This document shows, one piece after another, positions 26,467 through 34,399 of a stretch of 50,822 bases of DNA (its first letter is position 1; each line of letters opens with the position of its first letter). The notes below the pieces were generated by a model. That model searched no databases, was not told the origin of the DNA, and saw only the letters and a list, made by a program, of their open reading frames with translations. Made by a program: the position numbers and the translations under genes. Source of the DNA: Gracilibacillus halophilus YIM-C55.5 (GTDB lineage Bacteria > Bacillota > Bacilli > Bacillales > Amphibacillaceae); the NCBI RefSeq assembly GCF_000359605.1, contig NZ_APML01000042.1, positions 1-50,822 on the forward strand, in the 5' to 3' direction.

Positions 26467-26487
26467 TGATAATGAGAATCATTTTCA
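26467..26487 (+). promoter_or_regulatory. Fur box upstream of the ABC ATPase gene
   Basis: Two overlapping 7-1-7 Fur motifs, each 13 of 15 matches to TGATAATNATTATCA (26467-26481 and 26473-26487), form a classical 21-bp Fur site. It begins at the last base of a TATAAT (26462-26467) and lies about 75 bp before the ATPase start. Confidence 0.75.
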
Positions 26488-26560
26488 ATACATAAATGAA
26501 AATTTGTTCCTTTTTTCTTATTATAGAAAAAAGGTATACTATGAACGAGGGGTGACGCTT

Positions 26561-27337
26561 ATGATCGTAAATCTAGAAAATGTTAGCTTAAAAAAGGATG
26601 GCAATTGGTTATTACGCGATATCAATTGGAAGATACATCATGGAGAGCATTGGGCGTTATTAGGATTAAATGGTGCAGGCAAATCTGCATTATTACATAT
26701 GCTTAATGCGTATTATTTCCCAACCACAGGTGAAGTGGAAGTGGTTGATAAAAAATTTGGCCGTGATGTATTAGGTGAACGTTTACGGCAACAAATTGGG
26801 TTTGTTTCAGCGTCATTAAAGGAACGAATGAGTGGATCAGACACCGCTTATCATGTGGTGTTGAGTGGTGGCTTCTCATCGATTGGCTTATATCAGACAC
26901 CGACAGATGAAATGAGAAATCGGGCGCAAGACTTGTTAAAAGAACTCGGTTGTTGGGAATATGGGAATCGTCCCTTTCGAACTTTATCACAGGGTGAGAA
27001 GCAACGAACATTGATTGCAAGGGCTTTAATGGGAGATCCAAAATTATTAATATTGGATGAGCCAACAAACGGGTTAGATTTTATTGCAAGGGAAGAACTA
27101 CTAGAAGCGATGGAACGGATTGCGAACAGTGAACAAGCTCCGGCAGTTATATTTGTAACGCATCACGTGGAAGAAGTGATTCCGATCTATCATAAGATAT
27201 TATTATTAAAGAATGGGAAAGTGTTTGCTAAAGGGCAGCGTGAGGAAATGATACATGCGAAACGATTGAGTCAATTTTTTGAAAAAGATGTAGATGTATC
27301 ATGGCAACATCAGCGCCCTGTTTTACGGCGAACATAG
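26561..27337 (+). CDS. Stand-alone ABC transporter ATPase under a Fur box (YlmA-like)
   Basis: The 258-aa single nucleotide-binding domain has Walker A GLNGAGKSA (35-43), the signature TLSQGEKQRTLIARAL and Walker B LLILDEPTNGLD. The start at 26561 follows GAGGGGTGA; the frame is open 43 codons further but crosses the Fur box. No permease or binding protein is next to it. The Fur box implies induction under iron limitation, suggesting an ATPase shared with an iron or siderophore transporter encoded elsewhere. Similar lone ATPases (YlmA) occur in Bacillus with no proven substrate. Confidence 0.82.
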   Translation: MIVNLENVSLKKDGNWLLRDINWKIHHGEHWALLGLNGAGKSALLHMLNAYYFPTTGEVEVVDKKFGRDVLGERLRQQIGFVSASLKERMSGSDTAYHVVLSGGFSSIGLYQTPTDEMRNRAQDLLKELGCWEYGNRPFRTLSQGEKQRTLIARALMGDPKLLILDEPTNGLDFIAREELLEAMERIANSEQAPAVIFVTHHVEEVIPIYHKILLLKNGKVFAKGQREEMIHAKRLSQFFEKDVDVSWQHQRPVLRRT

Positions 27338-27425
27338 GCTATACTGAAAAGATATAAAGAGTCAAACATCAGCATGTTTTTCATCTCTCTTTCATAAAAT
27401 AAATGATGAGAGAGGGAGTGGTGAC

Positions 27426-27773
27426 GTGATACCGGTGTTTTCGTTTGTATTATTGTGTCTAGCTACGTTTCGACTGACACGGCTAGTGCTTTACGATAAA
27501 ATTACGGCTTTCATTCGTACGCCATTTATTGAAGTAGAAGAACAAACACTAGCTGACGGAAGTATCGAAGAGACGATATATGTAAGAGAAAAAGGATGGA
27601 AGCGCTGGGTTGGAGAACTGTTGACATGCCACTGGTGCTTTGGGATGTGGATGTCGCTATTACTATTAGCTGGTTTTTATTATGTTCCAGTCATTTTTCT
27701 TCCTATTATATTGGTACTTGCGATTGCCGCTGTTGCTTCCATCATCGAGGTCATGGTCGGTTATTTTCTCTAG
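27426..27773 (+). CDS. DUF1360 family small membrane protein (YjcA-like, sporulation-associated)
   Basis: The 115-aa protein has an N-terminal hydrophobic segment with the family marks FRLTRLVLYDKITAFIR (residues about 15-31), a charged middle, then ELLTCHWCFGMWMSLLLL and a second and third membrane segment. The CHWCFG pair of cysteines is conserved in DUF1360. B. subtilis YjcA is made during sporulation; no SigE or SigK promoter can be assigned with confidence here. The start is GTG 27426 after a GGGAG site. A hairpin (27384-27414) lies just before this site and could influence access. Confidence 0.8.
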   Translation: MIPVFSFVLLCLATFRLTRLVLYDKITAFIRTPFIEVEEQTLADGSIEETIYVREKGWKRWVGELLTCHWCFGMWMSLLLLAGFYYVPVIFLPIILVLAIAAVASIIEVMVGYFL

Positions 27774-27776
27774 GTA

Positions 27777-27875
27777 TTAACTTAGCTCTCGTAACTTCGC
27801 TTTTTTACCACAACCGCAGGATTTCTTTCTTCTTGTTTTTTTTACTTTTTTCTTCGTATGCTCATGTGCTTGCAT
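27777..27875 (-). CDS. Tiny basic protein with a CGC motif (32 aa)
   Basis: ATG 27875 has AAGGAGCG 6 nt upstream. The product is very basic: an N-terminal HEH, a run of lysines and arginines (residues 8-18), then SCGCGKKAKL and the end. A ribosome binding site of this quality and convergence with the DUF1360 gene (3 bp apart) make a real gene likely. The two close cysteines could bind metal or form a disulphide. I do not recognise the family. By size and charge it could be a small spore-associated or nucleic-acid-binding protein, which is speculation. Confidence 0.55.
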   Translation of the reverse strand: MQAHEHTKKKVKKTRRKKSCGCGKKAKLRELS

Positions 27876-27907
27876 CTCGATCGCTCCTTTATAGAATATC
27901 CCAGTTT

Positions 27908-27934
27908 AATCGGTGTATGAGCACCGATTTTATA
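27908..27934 (+). terminator. Hairpin, possible terminator of the DUF1360 transcript
   Basis: AATCGGTG (27908-27915) and CACCGATT (27922-27929) with a 6-nt loop, followed by a short T/A-rich tail. It also lies upstream of the minus-strand 32-aa gene, so a regulatory role is possible. Confidence 0.5.
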
Positions 27935-28076
27935 TTTACGTAAAGCGGAACTGTCCCTTGTTTCAAAAGATGATATCGATGAATGTAGTTATGTGTTGTA
28001 TACGAAATGATAAAAGGGTTAGTCTATGTTATGCTATATTCGTTACAAGGTTCGGGCAGATATCATTTAAAGGGGA

Positions 28077-28763
28077 ATGTTCCGATTGCGGAAGAAGCAA
28101 ACGAAAGGGTTAGATGTGATTTTTACCATCATCAAGATCGGTGTACTTATAGCTGGTGTGCTCGTATTGATTGTTTGGTTCTATCATCATCAATGGCAAA
28201 CGACAATCATGCCAGATGAAAAGCGGTTAACGGAGAATGTCTTGCAATATAAAGAAGATGTGCAAGCGGCATTAAAAAGTTATGATCGCGAGGAGTATAC
28301 GGGTGTAATTTTGGCACTCATGATGCAGGAATCGGCCGGTAGAGGAAATGATCCGATGCAAGCGTCTGAAAGTTATTGTGGGGAAGTCGGTTGTATAGAT
28401 GATCCTTCATTATCCATTGAACAAGGCGTTCGTTATTTTGTTAACGTACTTGAGAAAACAAATGAAGATGTACTATTAACCTTACAATCGTACAATTTTG
28501 GCGCTGGTTTTATTGATTATGTTCAAGAACGTGGTGGGAATTATACAAAAGAATTAGCCATTGCATTTTCTCAGGAAAAATATCAAGATGTGAAAGATAC
28601 GGGAAACTACAGTTGCATTCGCGAAGAAGCAGAACCGTACCGAGCTTGTTATGGTGATATTTTGTATGTGCAATCTGTACTCGATTATTATCCAGAAGCA
28701 AAGAAAGCAGTGGATGAGGATGTTCGTCCGATTCGAATACCAAAAATACCCGAAGAGAATTGA
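28077..28763 (+). CDS. Lysozyme-like membrane-anchored muramidase (CwlT N-domain type)
   Basis: The 228-aa protein has a membrane anchor (about 14-35) and an extracellular lysozyme-like domain. The catalytic glutamate is E85 in ALMMQESAGRG; EQGVRYFVNVL, TLQSYNFGAGFIDYV and YGDILYVQSVLDYY are typical of the CwlT/lysozyme_like family. It would cut glycan strands of the cell wall. The start is either ATG 28077, very close to AAAGGGG, or TTG 28086, better spaced at about 10 nt; the three-codon difference does not affect the domain. A YtzI-like gene follows after 12 bp. Confidence 0.83.
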   Translation: MFRLRKKQTKGLDVIFTIIKIGVLIAGVLVLIVWFYHHQWQTTIMPDEKRLTENVLQYKEDVQAALKSYDREEYTGVILALMMQESAGRGNDPMQASESYCGEVGCIDDPSLSIEQGVRYFVNVLEKTNEDVLLTLQSYNFGAGFIDYVQERGGNYTKELAIAFSQEKYQDVKDTGNYSCIREEAEPYRACYGDILYVQSVLDYYPEAKKAVDEDVRPIRIPKIPEEN

Positions 28764-28775
28764 GGTGTGATTCGT

Positions 28776-28931
28776 ATGTGGGTCATTTTTATCGTTTGTC
28801 TTGCTGTAATCATTTTTGTGTTAGGAGCCACATTATTTACAATAAATAAAGGTTATAGTTTTAACCAGACGGTGGATCCACACCCAGATGAACAGAACGA
28901 AGAGGAAAAGAAGAAAGACGAAGACAAATAA
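28776..28931 (+). CDS. YtzI-like small membrane protein (51 aa)
   Basis: The gene starts at ATG 28776, 9 nt after GAGGTG. Residues 1-22 form one membrane helix, followed by INKGYSFNQTVDPHPDE, which resembles the YtzI motif of a helix followed by a Tyr-Ser and TVDP stretch. The tail is highly acidic and lysine-rich. It is probably cotranscribed with the muramidase gene 12 bp upstream and is followed by a strong bidirectional terminator. The function of YtzI is unknown. Confidence 0.65.
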   Translation: MWVIFIVCLAVIIFVLGATLFTINKGYSFNQTVDPHPDEQNEEEKKKDEDK

Positions 28932-28932
28932 C

Positions 28933-28975
28933 AAAAGCCTTTACAAGATCGATTCGGAGTCTTGTAAAGGCTTTT
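28933..28975. terminator. Bidirectional terminator between the ytzI-like gene and the alcohol dehydrogenase gene
   Basis: A 16-bp perfect stem (28933-28948 with 28960-28975) has A and T runs on both flanks and sits between convergent genes. Confidence 0.88.
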
Positions 28976-28991
28976 GATTTGAATGCTCAAT

Positions 28992-30158
28992 TTAAAGTGC
29001 TTTTTGATAAATAGCGACGGCATCCTCTCGATTCAAGGACTTAAAGTTGCCAAATTGGTCTCTGGCGATCACGGTTCGGTCTGCCATTTCAGGAATGGAA
29101 TCTTCTGTGATGTCATAATCGCCGAGTGATGAAGGCGCACCAAGACTGTTCCAAAAATCGCGAAGTTTTTGAATACCTTCAAGGCCGATTTCTTTATCTG
29201 ATTTTCCTTCTGTATCCACATCAAACACGCGAACAGCTAGTTGTTTAAAACGATCCACGTTTTCATCGATGGCATATTCCATCCAATGTGGGAATAGGAT
29301 GGCTAAACCGCCGCCGTGAGGGATGTCATGTACGGCTGATACGGCATGTTCAAGGTTATGTGTCGCCCAATCGCCTTTATATCCCATATTCACCATGCCA
29401 TTTAAAGCCATTGTTCCGTTGTAAAGAATCGTAGCACGGTGTGTTTCGTTTTCTAAATCTTCGAGTAGTTTTGGTGCTGTTTCAATAACGGTTTGCAGTA
29501 TTCCTTCTACCATGCGGTCTTGTAATAAAGTATTTTCTTCATGATGGAAATAATGTTCGAGCGCATGAGACATAATATCGACCATGCCGTAAACCGTTTG
29601 GTGTTCAGGCACTGATTTTGTATAAGCTGGATCTAAAATTGAGAAAGCTGGGAAGGAGTAAGGACTGCCCCATCCATGTTTTTCTTTTGTTTCCCAATTT
29701 GTGATTACCGATCCAGCGTTCATTTCTGATCCAGTGGCCGCAAGTGTTAAGATCGTGCCAAATGGTAAAGAACCAGTTGCTTGTTCTTTTTTCGTTACAA
29801 TGTCCCAAATATCAGCATCTGTTACGGCACCGGCTGCAATGGCCTTCGTACAATCAATCGTACTACCACCACCTACGGCTAAAATAAAGTCAATATTCTC
29901 ACTTTTGCATAGCTCAATTCCTTTACGTGCAGTTGTCACACGCGGATTTGGTTCCACACCGCTTAATTCAAAAATATGTTTACCAGCGTCTTTTAAGATG
30001 TTAGTGACTTCATCATACAATCCATTCCGCTTGATGCTTCCGCCACCATAGACCATCAAAATATTTTGTCCATATTGTTCAATTTCATGTTTTAATTGTT
30101 CAATTTGATCCGAACCAAAGTAGAGTTTCGTTGGATTATAAAAAGCAAAGTTCTCCAT
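28992..30158 (-). CDS. Iron-containing NAD(P)H-dependent alcohol dehydrogenase (YugJ/butanol dehydrogenase type)
   Basis: This 388-aa group III alcohol dehydrogenase has an N-terminal NAD(P) domain (GGGSIKRNG at 38-46, [15 protein letters not shown] at 96-110). The C-terminal helical domain carries metal ligands D194 and H198 in [15 protein letters not shown] plus the later histidines in [19 protein letters not shown]. It reduces short-chain aldehydes to alcohols or the reverse. The start at 30158 follows AGGAGG by 7 nt; an in-frame start seven codons earlier lacks a site. It is a single gene, divergent from ohr. Confidence 0.92.
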   Translation of the reverse strand: MENFAFYNPTKLYFGSDQIEQLKHEIEQYGQNILMVYGGGSIKRNGLYDEVTNILKDAGKHIFELSGVEPNPRVTTARKGIELCKSENIDFILAVGGGSTIDCTKAIAAGAVTDADIWDIVTKKEQATGSLPFGTILTLAATGSEMNAGSVITNWETKEKHGWGSPYSFPAFSILDPAYTKSVPEHQTVYGMVDIMSHALEHYFHHEENTLLQDRMVEGILQTVIETAPKLLEDLENETHRATILYNGTMALNGMVNMGYKGDWATHNLEHAVSAVHDIPHGGGLAILFPHWMEYAIDENVDRFKQLAVRVFDVDTEGKSDKEIGLEGIQKLRDFWNSLGAPSSLGDYDITEDSIPEMADRTVIARDQFGNFKSLNREDAVAIYQKAL

Positions 30159-30364
30159 GAGAAAACCTCCTATTTTCATTAAAATAACGTCCTATTTAAA
30201 TATGGCAAGAATTGATACATGTGTAAAGCAATCTGTTTGTAGCAGAACGTAGAATTATTTTTACCTAAATGAGGTTTAATTATTTGGAAGAAAAGGAATA
30301 GTATTGATAGAATATAATATAGAGTCACAAATAGGTTTATATTTAGGAAAAAGGAGTGGATTTC

Positions 30365-30778
30365 ATGAGCAACGTAATTTTCACATCGAAAGCAACTGCA
30401 CAAGGTGGCCGCGAAGGTCATGTAAAGTCAGATGACGGATTGGTTGATGTAAACTTAGTTGATGGTGCCAGCAAAGAATCTGGTTCGAACCCAGAGCAAC
30501 TGTTTGCTGCAGGCTATTCAGCTTGCTATGATGGCGCGCTAAATTTAATGGCATCTAAGAAAAAGAAAGACATCGAATCAACAACAACAGCTGAAGTAAG
30601 CTTGATCAAAGACGAGAGCGACAATGGCTTTAAACTTGGCGTTGTTTTAAATATCGAAATTAAGGGCGTTTCTCAAGAAGAAGCGGAAGAACTAGCAAAT
30701 GATGCACACGACTTCTGCCCATACTCCAAAGCGACAAGAGGAAATATTGAAGTTGAATTAAAACCAAAAGCAGTATAA
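30365..30778 (+). CDS. ohr: Organic hydroperoxide resistance protein
   Basis: The 137-aa Ohr/OsmC fold peroxidase has its two redox cysteines at C54 (YSACYDGAL) and C118 (HDFCPYSKATRGN). It reduces organic hydroperoxides using lipoyl-dependent electrons. ATG 30365 has AAGGAG 8 nt upstream; an in-frame GTG at 30356 overlaps that site and is rejected. A TATAAT (30313-30318) lies upstream, but no clear OhrR site. It is a single gene ended by a strong terminator. Confidence 0.92.
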   Translation: MSNVIFTSKATAQGGREGHVKSDDGLVDVNLVDGASKESGSNPEQLFAAGYSACYDGALNLMASKKKKDIESTTTAEVSLIKDESDNGFKLGVVLNIEIKGVSQEEAEELANDAHDFCPYSKATRGNIEVELKPKAV

Positions 30779-30785
30779 AGCGATA

Positions 30786-30818
30786 AAAAGCACACCGAAT
30801 ATTTCGGTGTGCTTTTTT
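30786..30818 (+). terminator. Terminator of ohr
   Basis: A 14-bp perfect stem (30786-30799 with 30803-30816) with a 3-nt loop and T run, 8 bp after the stop. Confidence 0.9.
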
Positions 30819-30877
30819 CATGGCTATTCGTCATGATTGTTTATTGTGGAAATAATCAGTAAATGCGTGGAATAGTT

Positions 30878-30952
30878 CTATGCCTTGAAAAATAGATAGA
30901 CTGATGCTGTAGCCGAAAACATGCCAATCATAATCATTCGAATCCATAACAT
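30878..30952 (-). CDS. Candidate hydrophobic micropeptide (24 aa)
   Basis: ATG 30952 has AAGGAGG 9 nt upstream and encodes an almost entirely hydrophobic 24-residue peptide (one membrane helix) ending at TAG 30878. A second frame starting at ATG 30947 gives 38 residues (stop at 30831), but its ATG is 14 nt from the site. Only the first has good spacing. The strong ribosome binding site is the main reason to call a gene; there is no recognised family. Confidence 0.35.
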   Translation of the reverse strand: MLWIRMIMIGMFSATASVYLFFKA

Positions 30953-30982
30953 AAGCTTCTCCCTCCTTATTCTATTATTTTT

Positions 30983-31294
30983 CTAAGAATAAGAAGGTGA
31001 AATGAGATAACTCGACTGATAAAAAATAGGGACGAGATAACGATATATAATGGGTATAAACGTTAGAAAAAGTGAAGATAAACATAAACTAACAAACGAT
31101 AATCCAGTCAGAAACTCGTTCAAGACATCTCCTGTATCTTTTCCGTCGCCATCTGTCGTTAAGTTTTCATTGCCTATAGATAACTCCATGACAGAGTGAT
31201 CAATAGGATTGGCCTGTATCATATGATTTTCTGACAACAGATGAAAAGAAAAAATACTCGTAATCAAAACGAGAAGGACAATGTTTCGTTTCAA
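30983..31294 (-). CDS. Small exported or membrane protein, unknown (103 aa)
   Basis: Translation starts at TTG 31294, with AGGGGG 8 nt upstream. Residues 1-28 look like a signal peptide or anchor (KRNIVLLVLITSIFSF). A short polar stretch rich in Asp, Asn and Gly follows, and then a second strongly hydrophobic segment (about 63-92). I recognise no family. It sits between the candidate 24-aa peptide and the MFS gene, all on the minus strand. Confidence 0.5.
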   Translation of the reverse strand: MKRNIVLLVLITSIFSFHLLSENHMIQANPIDHSVMELSIGNENLTTDGDGKDTGDVLNEFLTGLSFVSLCLSSLFLTFIPIIYRYLVPIFYQSSYLISPSYS

Positions 31295-31377
31295 TGCATC
31301 ATCCCCCTTCTATAACCTACAATATTCATTATACTCTTCCATTCATTCTATGAAAAGAGATTGAAAATATGATGACG

Positions 31378-32574
31378 TTACGAATGGATTACATATTTAT
31401 TTCTGCCAGCAGCAAGTCCAAAAAGAGTCATTGTGCAGGTAATGAAAATAATCGTCACAATGGAAGATTGCCAAGTTGATGTTATATCAAACAAAAAGCC
31501 GATCAACATAGGGCCAACTGAAGCCAGTAAATAGCCGAATGATTGAGCCATGCCGGATAATTCTGCGGCTTGTCGTGCATTTGTTGTGCGTAATCCTAAC
31601 AATGCTAAAGCGAGACTGATGCTGGCACCTAACGTAAAACCGATCAATGTTACTAAAATCACTGTGATAAGCCAACCGTGTGAAAAAAGTAAGCCTGTAT
31701 ATCCGATCACTCCTACCAATCCGAAGACGAAGACGACAGGTTGTTGATTCGGTAATTTACCAGCAATAATCGGTGTGATAAACGTAGCTGGAAGGCTAAT
31801 AAATTGCATATAAGCAACAAACCACCCAGCTGTGTTCGCTGAAAAACCATCTGCTTGTAAGATTTCGGGCAGCCAAGAGATCGTCACGTAAAATAAAAAT
31901 GACTGTAATCCCATAAATAACGTCACTTGCCATGCAACTTTTGAACAGAACATTTTCTTTGCACTTGGTTCAAATAATGTAACGTCATTTTTGGCAGGAG
32001 CATATCTCATAGCTATCGTCCATACAATAATTCCAAGAACGGTTAACAGTCCCCAACTACCGAGTGACCATTCCCAATGATGATGAAACAAATTCGTCAA
32101 AGGAACGCTAAGGCCAGAAGCTGTGGCAGCAAGAATAGACATACTCGTTGTGTACATACCTGTCATCAAGCCGATTTTGTTAGGGAAATTAGCCTTGATT
32201 AAACTCGGCAAAATCACATTGATAATCGCGATTCCAATTCCTGCAAAAATTGTTCCCATGTAAAGAAAGAACAAGCTCGTAACAAGTCGAATCACAATTC
32301 CAGCTAAGAGGATCAATAGTCCAAATAATAATGTTCGCTCATTTCCCAATCGATTCGCAATCCGCGGAGCAATCGGTGACATGAAACTAAATGCAAGTAA
32401 CGGGAGACTAGTAATAAGACCGGCATTCCAGTTGTCGAGGGCTAAGTCATCTCGAATGGTTGCAATAATTGGACCTACAGCTGTAATGGCTGGTCGTAAA
32501 TTAAAAGCGAGTAAGATAATCCCCAAAATAAATATAAAGATTGAAAGTTGAGTGGTTTTCTTGCTTGTTACCAT
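31378..32574 (-). CDS. MFS transporter, CynX/NimT family
   Basis: The 398-aa protein has 12 predicted membrane helices and the CynX/NimT pattern: LAFNLRPAITAVGPIIATIRDDL at the N terminus (residues 22-44), GERT-like loop ANRLGNERTLLFG, and LIKANFPNKIGLMTGMYTTSM in the fifth helix region. Relatives export or import cyanate, 2-nitroimidazole or amino-acid-like compounds, so the substrate cannot be assigned. The start follows TAGGGTG. No regulator lies beside it. Confidence 0.85.
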   Translation of the reverse strand: MVTSKKTTQLSIFIFILGIILLAFNLRPAITAVGPIIATIRDDLALDNWNAGLITSLPLLAFSFMSPIAPRIANRLGNERTLLFGLLILLAGIVIRLVTSLFFLYMGTIFAGIGIAIINVILPSLIKANFPNKIGLMTGMYTTSMSILAATASGLSVPLTNLFHHHWEWSLGSWGLLTVLGIIVWTIAMRYAPAKNDVTLFEPSAKKMFCSKVAWQVTLFMGLQSFLFYVTISWLPEILQADGFSANTAGWFVAYMQFISLPATFITPIIAGKLPNQQPVVFVFGLVGVIGYTGLLFSHGWLITVILVTLIGFTLGASISLALALLGLRTTNARQAAELSGMAQSFGYLLASVGPMLIGFLFDITSTWQSSIVTIIFITCTMTLFGLAAGRNKYVIHS

Positions 32575-32741
32575 ATATTTTCACCCTATTTTCTTTATTT
32601 TTATCTGACATATCCATCGTATAATATGTTAAAATAAGTAAGTGACATCGACATATACATACTGAATACCCATATTAGATTAACATAATAGAAATGAAAG
32701 TGAAATCCGCAAAATGACACTATAATAAGGACTGAAACTGA

Positions 32742-33290
32742 ATGAAGAATAAATTTTTAGCTGAACTTTTTTCATGGTTAAAAGCACTTGCTGTAGCGCT
32801 TATTATCGTGCTTATCTGCCGTCAATTTCTTATTACCCCATCGATTGTCAAAGGAGAATCGATGATGCCGAATTTAGAAGATGGCGATCGGATTATCTTA
32901 AGTAAAATCAGTGAAATTAACCGTTTTGATGAGATTGCTTTTAAGGCACCAGATACCAATGATAATTATGTGAAACGAGTGATTGGTGTACCAGGTGATC
33001 GTGTTGAGATGAGAAACGATCAACTTTATATTAATGGTGAGACATATGAAGAACCGTATTTGCAAGAATTGAAAAGTCATATTCCAGAGGGACAAGTTTT
33101 AACAAGAGATTTTGAATTAGATGATGTTACACAGCACGAAGTTGTACCAGAGGGAAAGTATTTTGTATTAGGTGATAATCGACGAGTGAGCAAGGATAGT
33201 CGAAAGTTTGGTTATATTGACCAAGAAGCGATTATTGGTGATGTGAAATTCCGCATTTGGCCATTAGATACATTTGGCATGATTGACTGA
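32742..33290 (+). CDS. sip: Signal peptidase I
   Basis: The 182-aa type I signal peptidase has one N-terminal membrane helix (12-31). The nucleophile is S40 in KGESMMPNL and the general-base lysine is K78 in NYVKRVIGVPGDRVE; YFVLGDNRRVSKDSRKFG is the conserved box E region. It removes signal peptides of secreted proteins on the outer face of the membrane. Bacilli carry several paralogues, so the SipS/T/U/V/X identity is not assignable. Start ATG 32742, with an AAGG site. Confidence 0.93.
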   Translation: MKNKFLAELFSWLKALAVALIIVLICRQFLITPSIVKGESMMPNLEDGDRIILSKISEINRFDEIAFKAPDTNDNYVKRVIGVPGDRVEMRNDQLYINGETYEEPYLQELKSHIPEGQVLTRDFELDDVTQHEVVPEGKYFVLGDNRRVSKDSRKFGYIDQEAIIGDVKFRIWPLDTFGMID

Positions 33291-33346
33291 TTTTCTTTGA
33301 CTTTTCTCAAAATTCGTGTTTTAGTGAACATAACAATGATAAATAG

Positions 33347-33442
33347 TCCGCTAGGGGCGCCGAAAAGGCTGAGATAAGAATTAGTATTTGATTCTTGGTC
33401 CCTTTGAACCTGAACTGGTTAATACCAGCGGAGGAAAGTGGA
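33347..33442 (+). promoter_or_regulatory. TPP riboswitch (THI element)
   Basis: All conserved parts are present: CTAGGGGCGCC, GGCTGAGAT (the CUGAGA pyrimidine sensor), CCCTTTGAACCTGAACTGG and AATACCAGCG followed by GGAAAG. The closing stem P1 is TCCGCT (33347-33352) with AGTGGA (33437-33442). The P1 3' strand can also pair with CTCCACTTT (33502-33510) in the downstream terminator, giving an antiterminator when TPP is absent. It controls thiD-thiM-thiE. Confidence 0.95.
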
Positions 33443-33496
33443 GGTTGAATAGTACATGTTTACACATGACCATGAGTCATTAATCTATGTAGCGAC

Positions 33497-33532
33497 AACC
33501 GCTCCACTTTTAATAAGTGAAGCGGTTTTTTG
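33497..33532 (+). terminator. Riboswitch-controlled terminator of the thi operon
   Basis: AACCGCT and AGCGGTT (plus further pairs, 33497-33509 with 33515-33527) are followed by a T run. It is the expression platform of the TPP riboswitch and lies 40 bp before thiD. Confidence 0.88.
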
Positions 33533-33571
33533 TTTTAAAACAGTCAATTTCTGAGAGAGGGGAGATCGCTA

Positions 33572-34399
33572 GTGAAATCGATACCGACAGCTTTAACAAT
33601 TGCCGGAACGGATCCTTCAGGAGGAGCTGGTATCCAAGCCGATTTAAAAACGTTTCAGGAGAGAGAAGTTTATGGAATGAGTGTGATTACGTCTGTTGTA
33701 GCACAAAATACTTTAGGTGTGAAAGACGTAGAGAATTTACCAGTCCATTTTATAGAAAAACAATTCGATGCGGTGTGGGAAGATATTCATCCGCAGGCGA
33801 TAAAAACAGGAATGATCGCAACGGTTGAAATGATGGAATTGCTTGCTCGTAAACTTGAACATTCCTCTGTTCCTTACGTGATCGATCCAGTAATGGTAGC
33901 CAAAAGTGGTGATACGTTAATGGAAGAATCCTCTCGTGCAATGGTTCGTGACGTATTGCTTCCATTATCGGCGGTAGTTACCCCTAACGTGCCTGAAGCG
34001 GAGTTTTTAGTCGGTTTTCCCATTCGTCATACGAACGATGCTGAAAAGGCGGCAAACACGATTGTTACTGAATTAGGAGCGGGTGCTGCTGTTGTCAAAG
34101 GCGGGCATTTAGATGGTGAAGCGCTAGATGTGTTGTATGATGGGAATTCTTTTGACTATTTTAAGTCAAAGCGTATTGATACGAAACACACACATGGCAC
34201 TGGTTGCACGTTTTCTGCGGTGATTACAGCCGAGCTGGCAAAAGGAAAGTCTGTTAAAGAGTCTGTTGCTTTAGCGAAGCAATATATTACCGATGCGATT
34301 GAATATTCTTTGGAATTGGGCAAAGGAAATGGACCAACGAACCATTGGGGCTATCGCTTATTAGATGTACCTGGACAAAGGAGGTCTTTACATGATTGA
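33572..34399 (+). CDS. thiD: Hydroxymethylpyrimidine/phosphomethylpyrimidine kinase
   Basis: The 275-aa ribokinase-fold enzyme phosphorylates HMP and then HMP-P for thiamine synthesis. GTDPSGGAGIQADLKTF (residues 11-27), PVMVAKSGD, TPNVPEAE and the anion-hole motif THGTGCTFSAVITAELAKGK are classical. The start is GTG 33572, with GGGGAG 7 nt upstream. It is first in the TPP-riboswitch operon and overlaps thiM by 8 bp. The canonical P-loop-like segment supports ThiD over pyridoxine kinase, in contrast to the gene at 36981. Confidence 0.95.
   Translation: MKSIPTALTIAGTDPSGGAGIQADLKTFQEREVYGMSVITSVVAQNTLGVKDVENLPVHFIEKQFDAVWEDIHPQAIKTGMIATVEMMELLARKLEHSSVPYVIDPVMVAKSGDTLMEESSRAMVRDVLLPLSAVVTPNVPEAEFLVGFPIRHTNDAEKAANTIVTELGAGAAVVKGGHLDGEALDVLYDGNSFDYFKSKRIDTKHTHGTGCTFSAVITAELAKGKSVKESVALAKQYITDAIEYSLELGKGNGPTNHWGYRLLDVPGQRRSLHD

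Noticed and set aside
32620..32726. TATAAT sequences before the signal peptidase gene
   Set aside because: Neither copy has a convincing -35 at 16-18 bp, and the second lies so close to the start codon that the ribosome binding site would be lost from the transcript.
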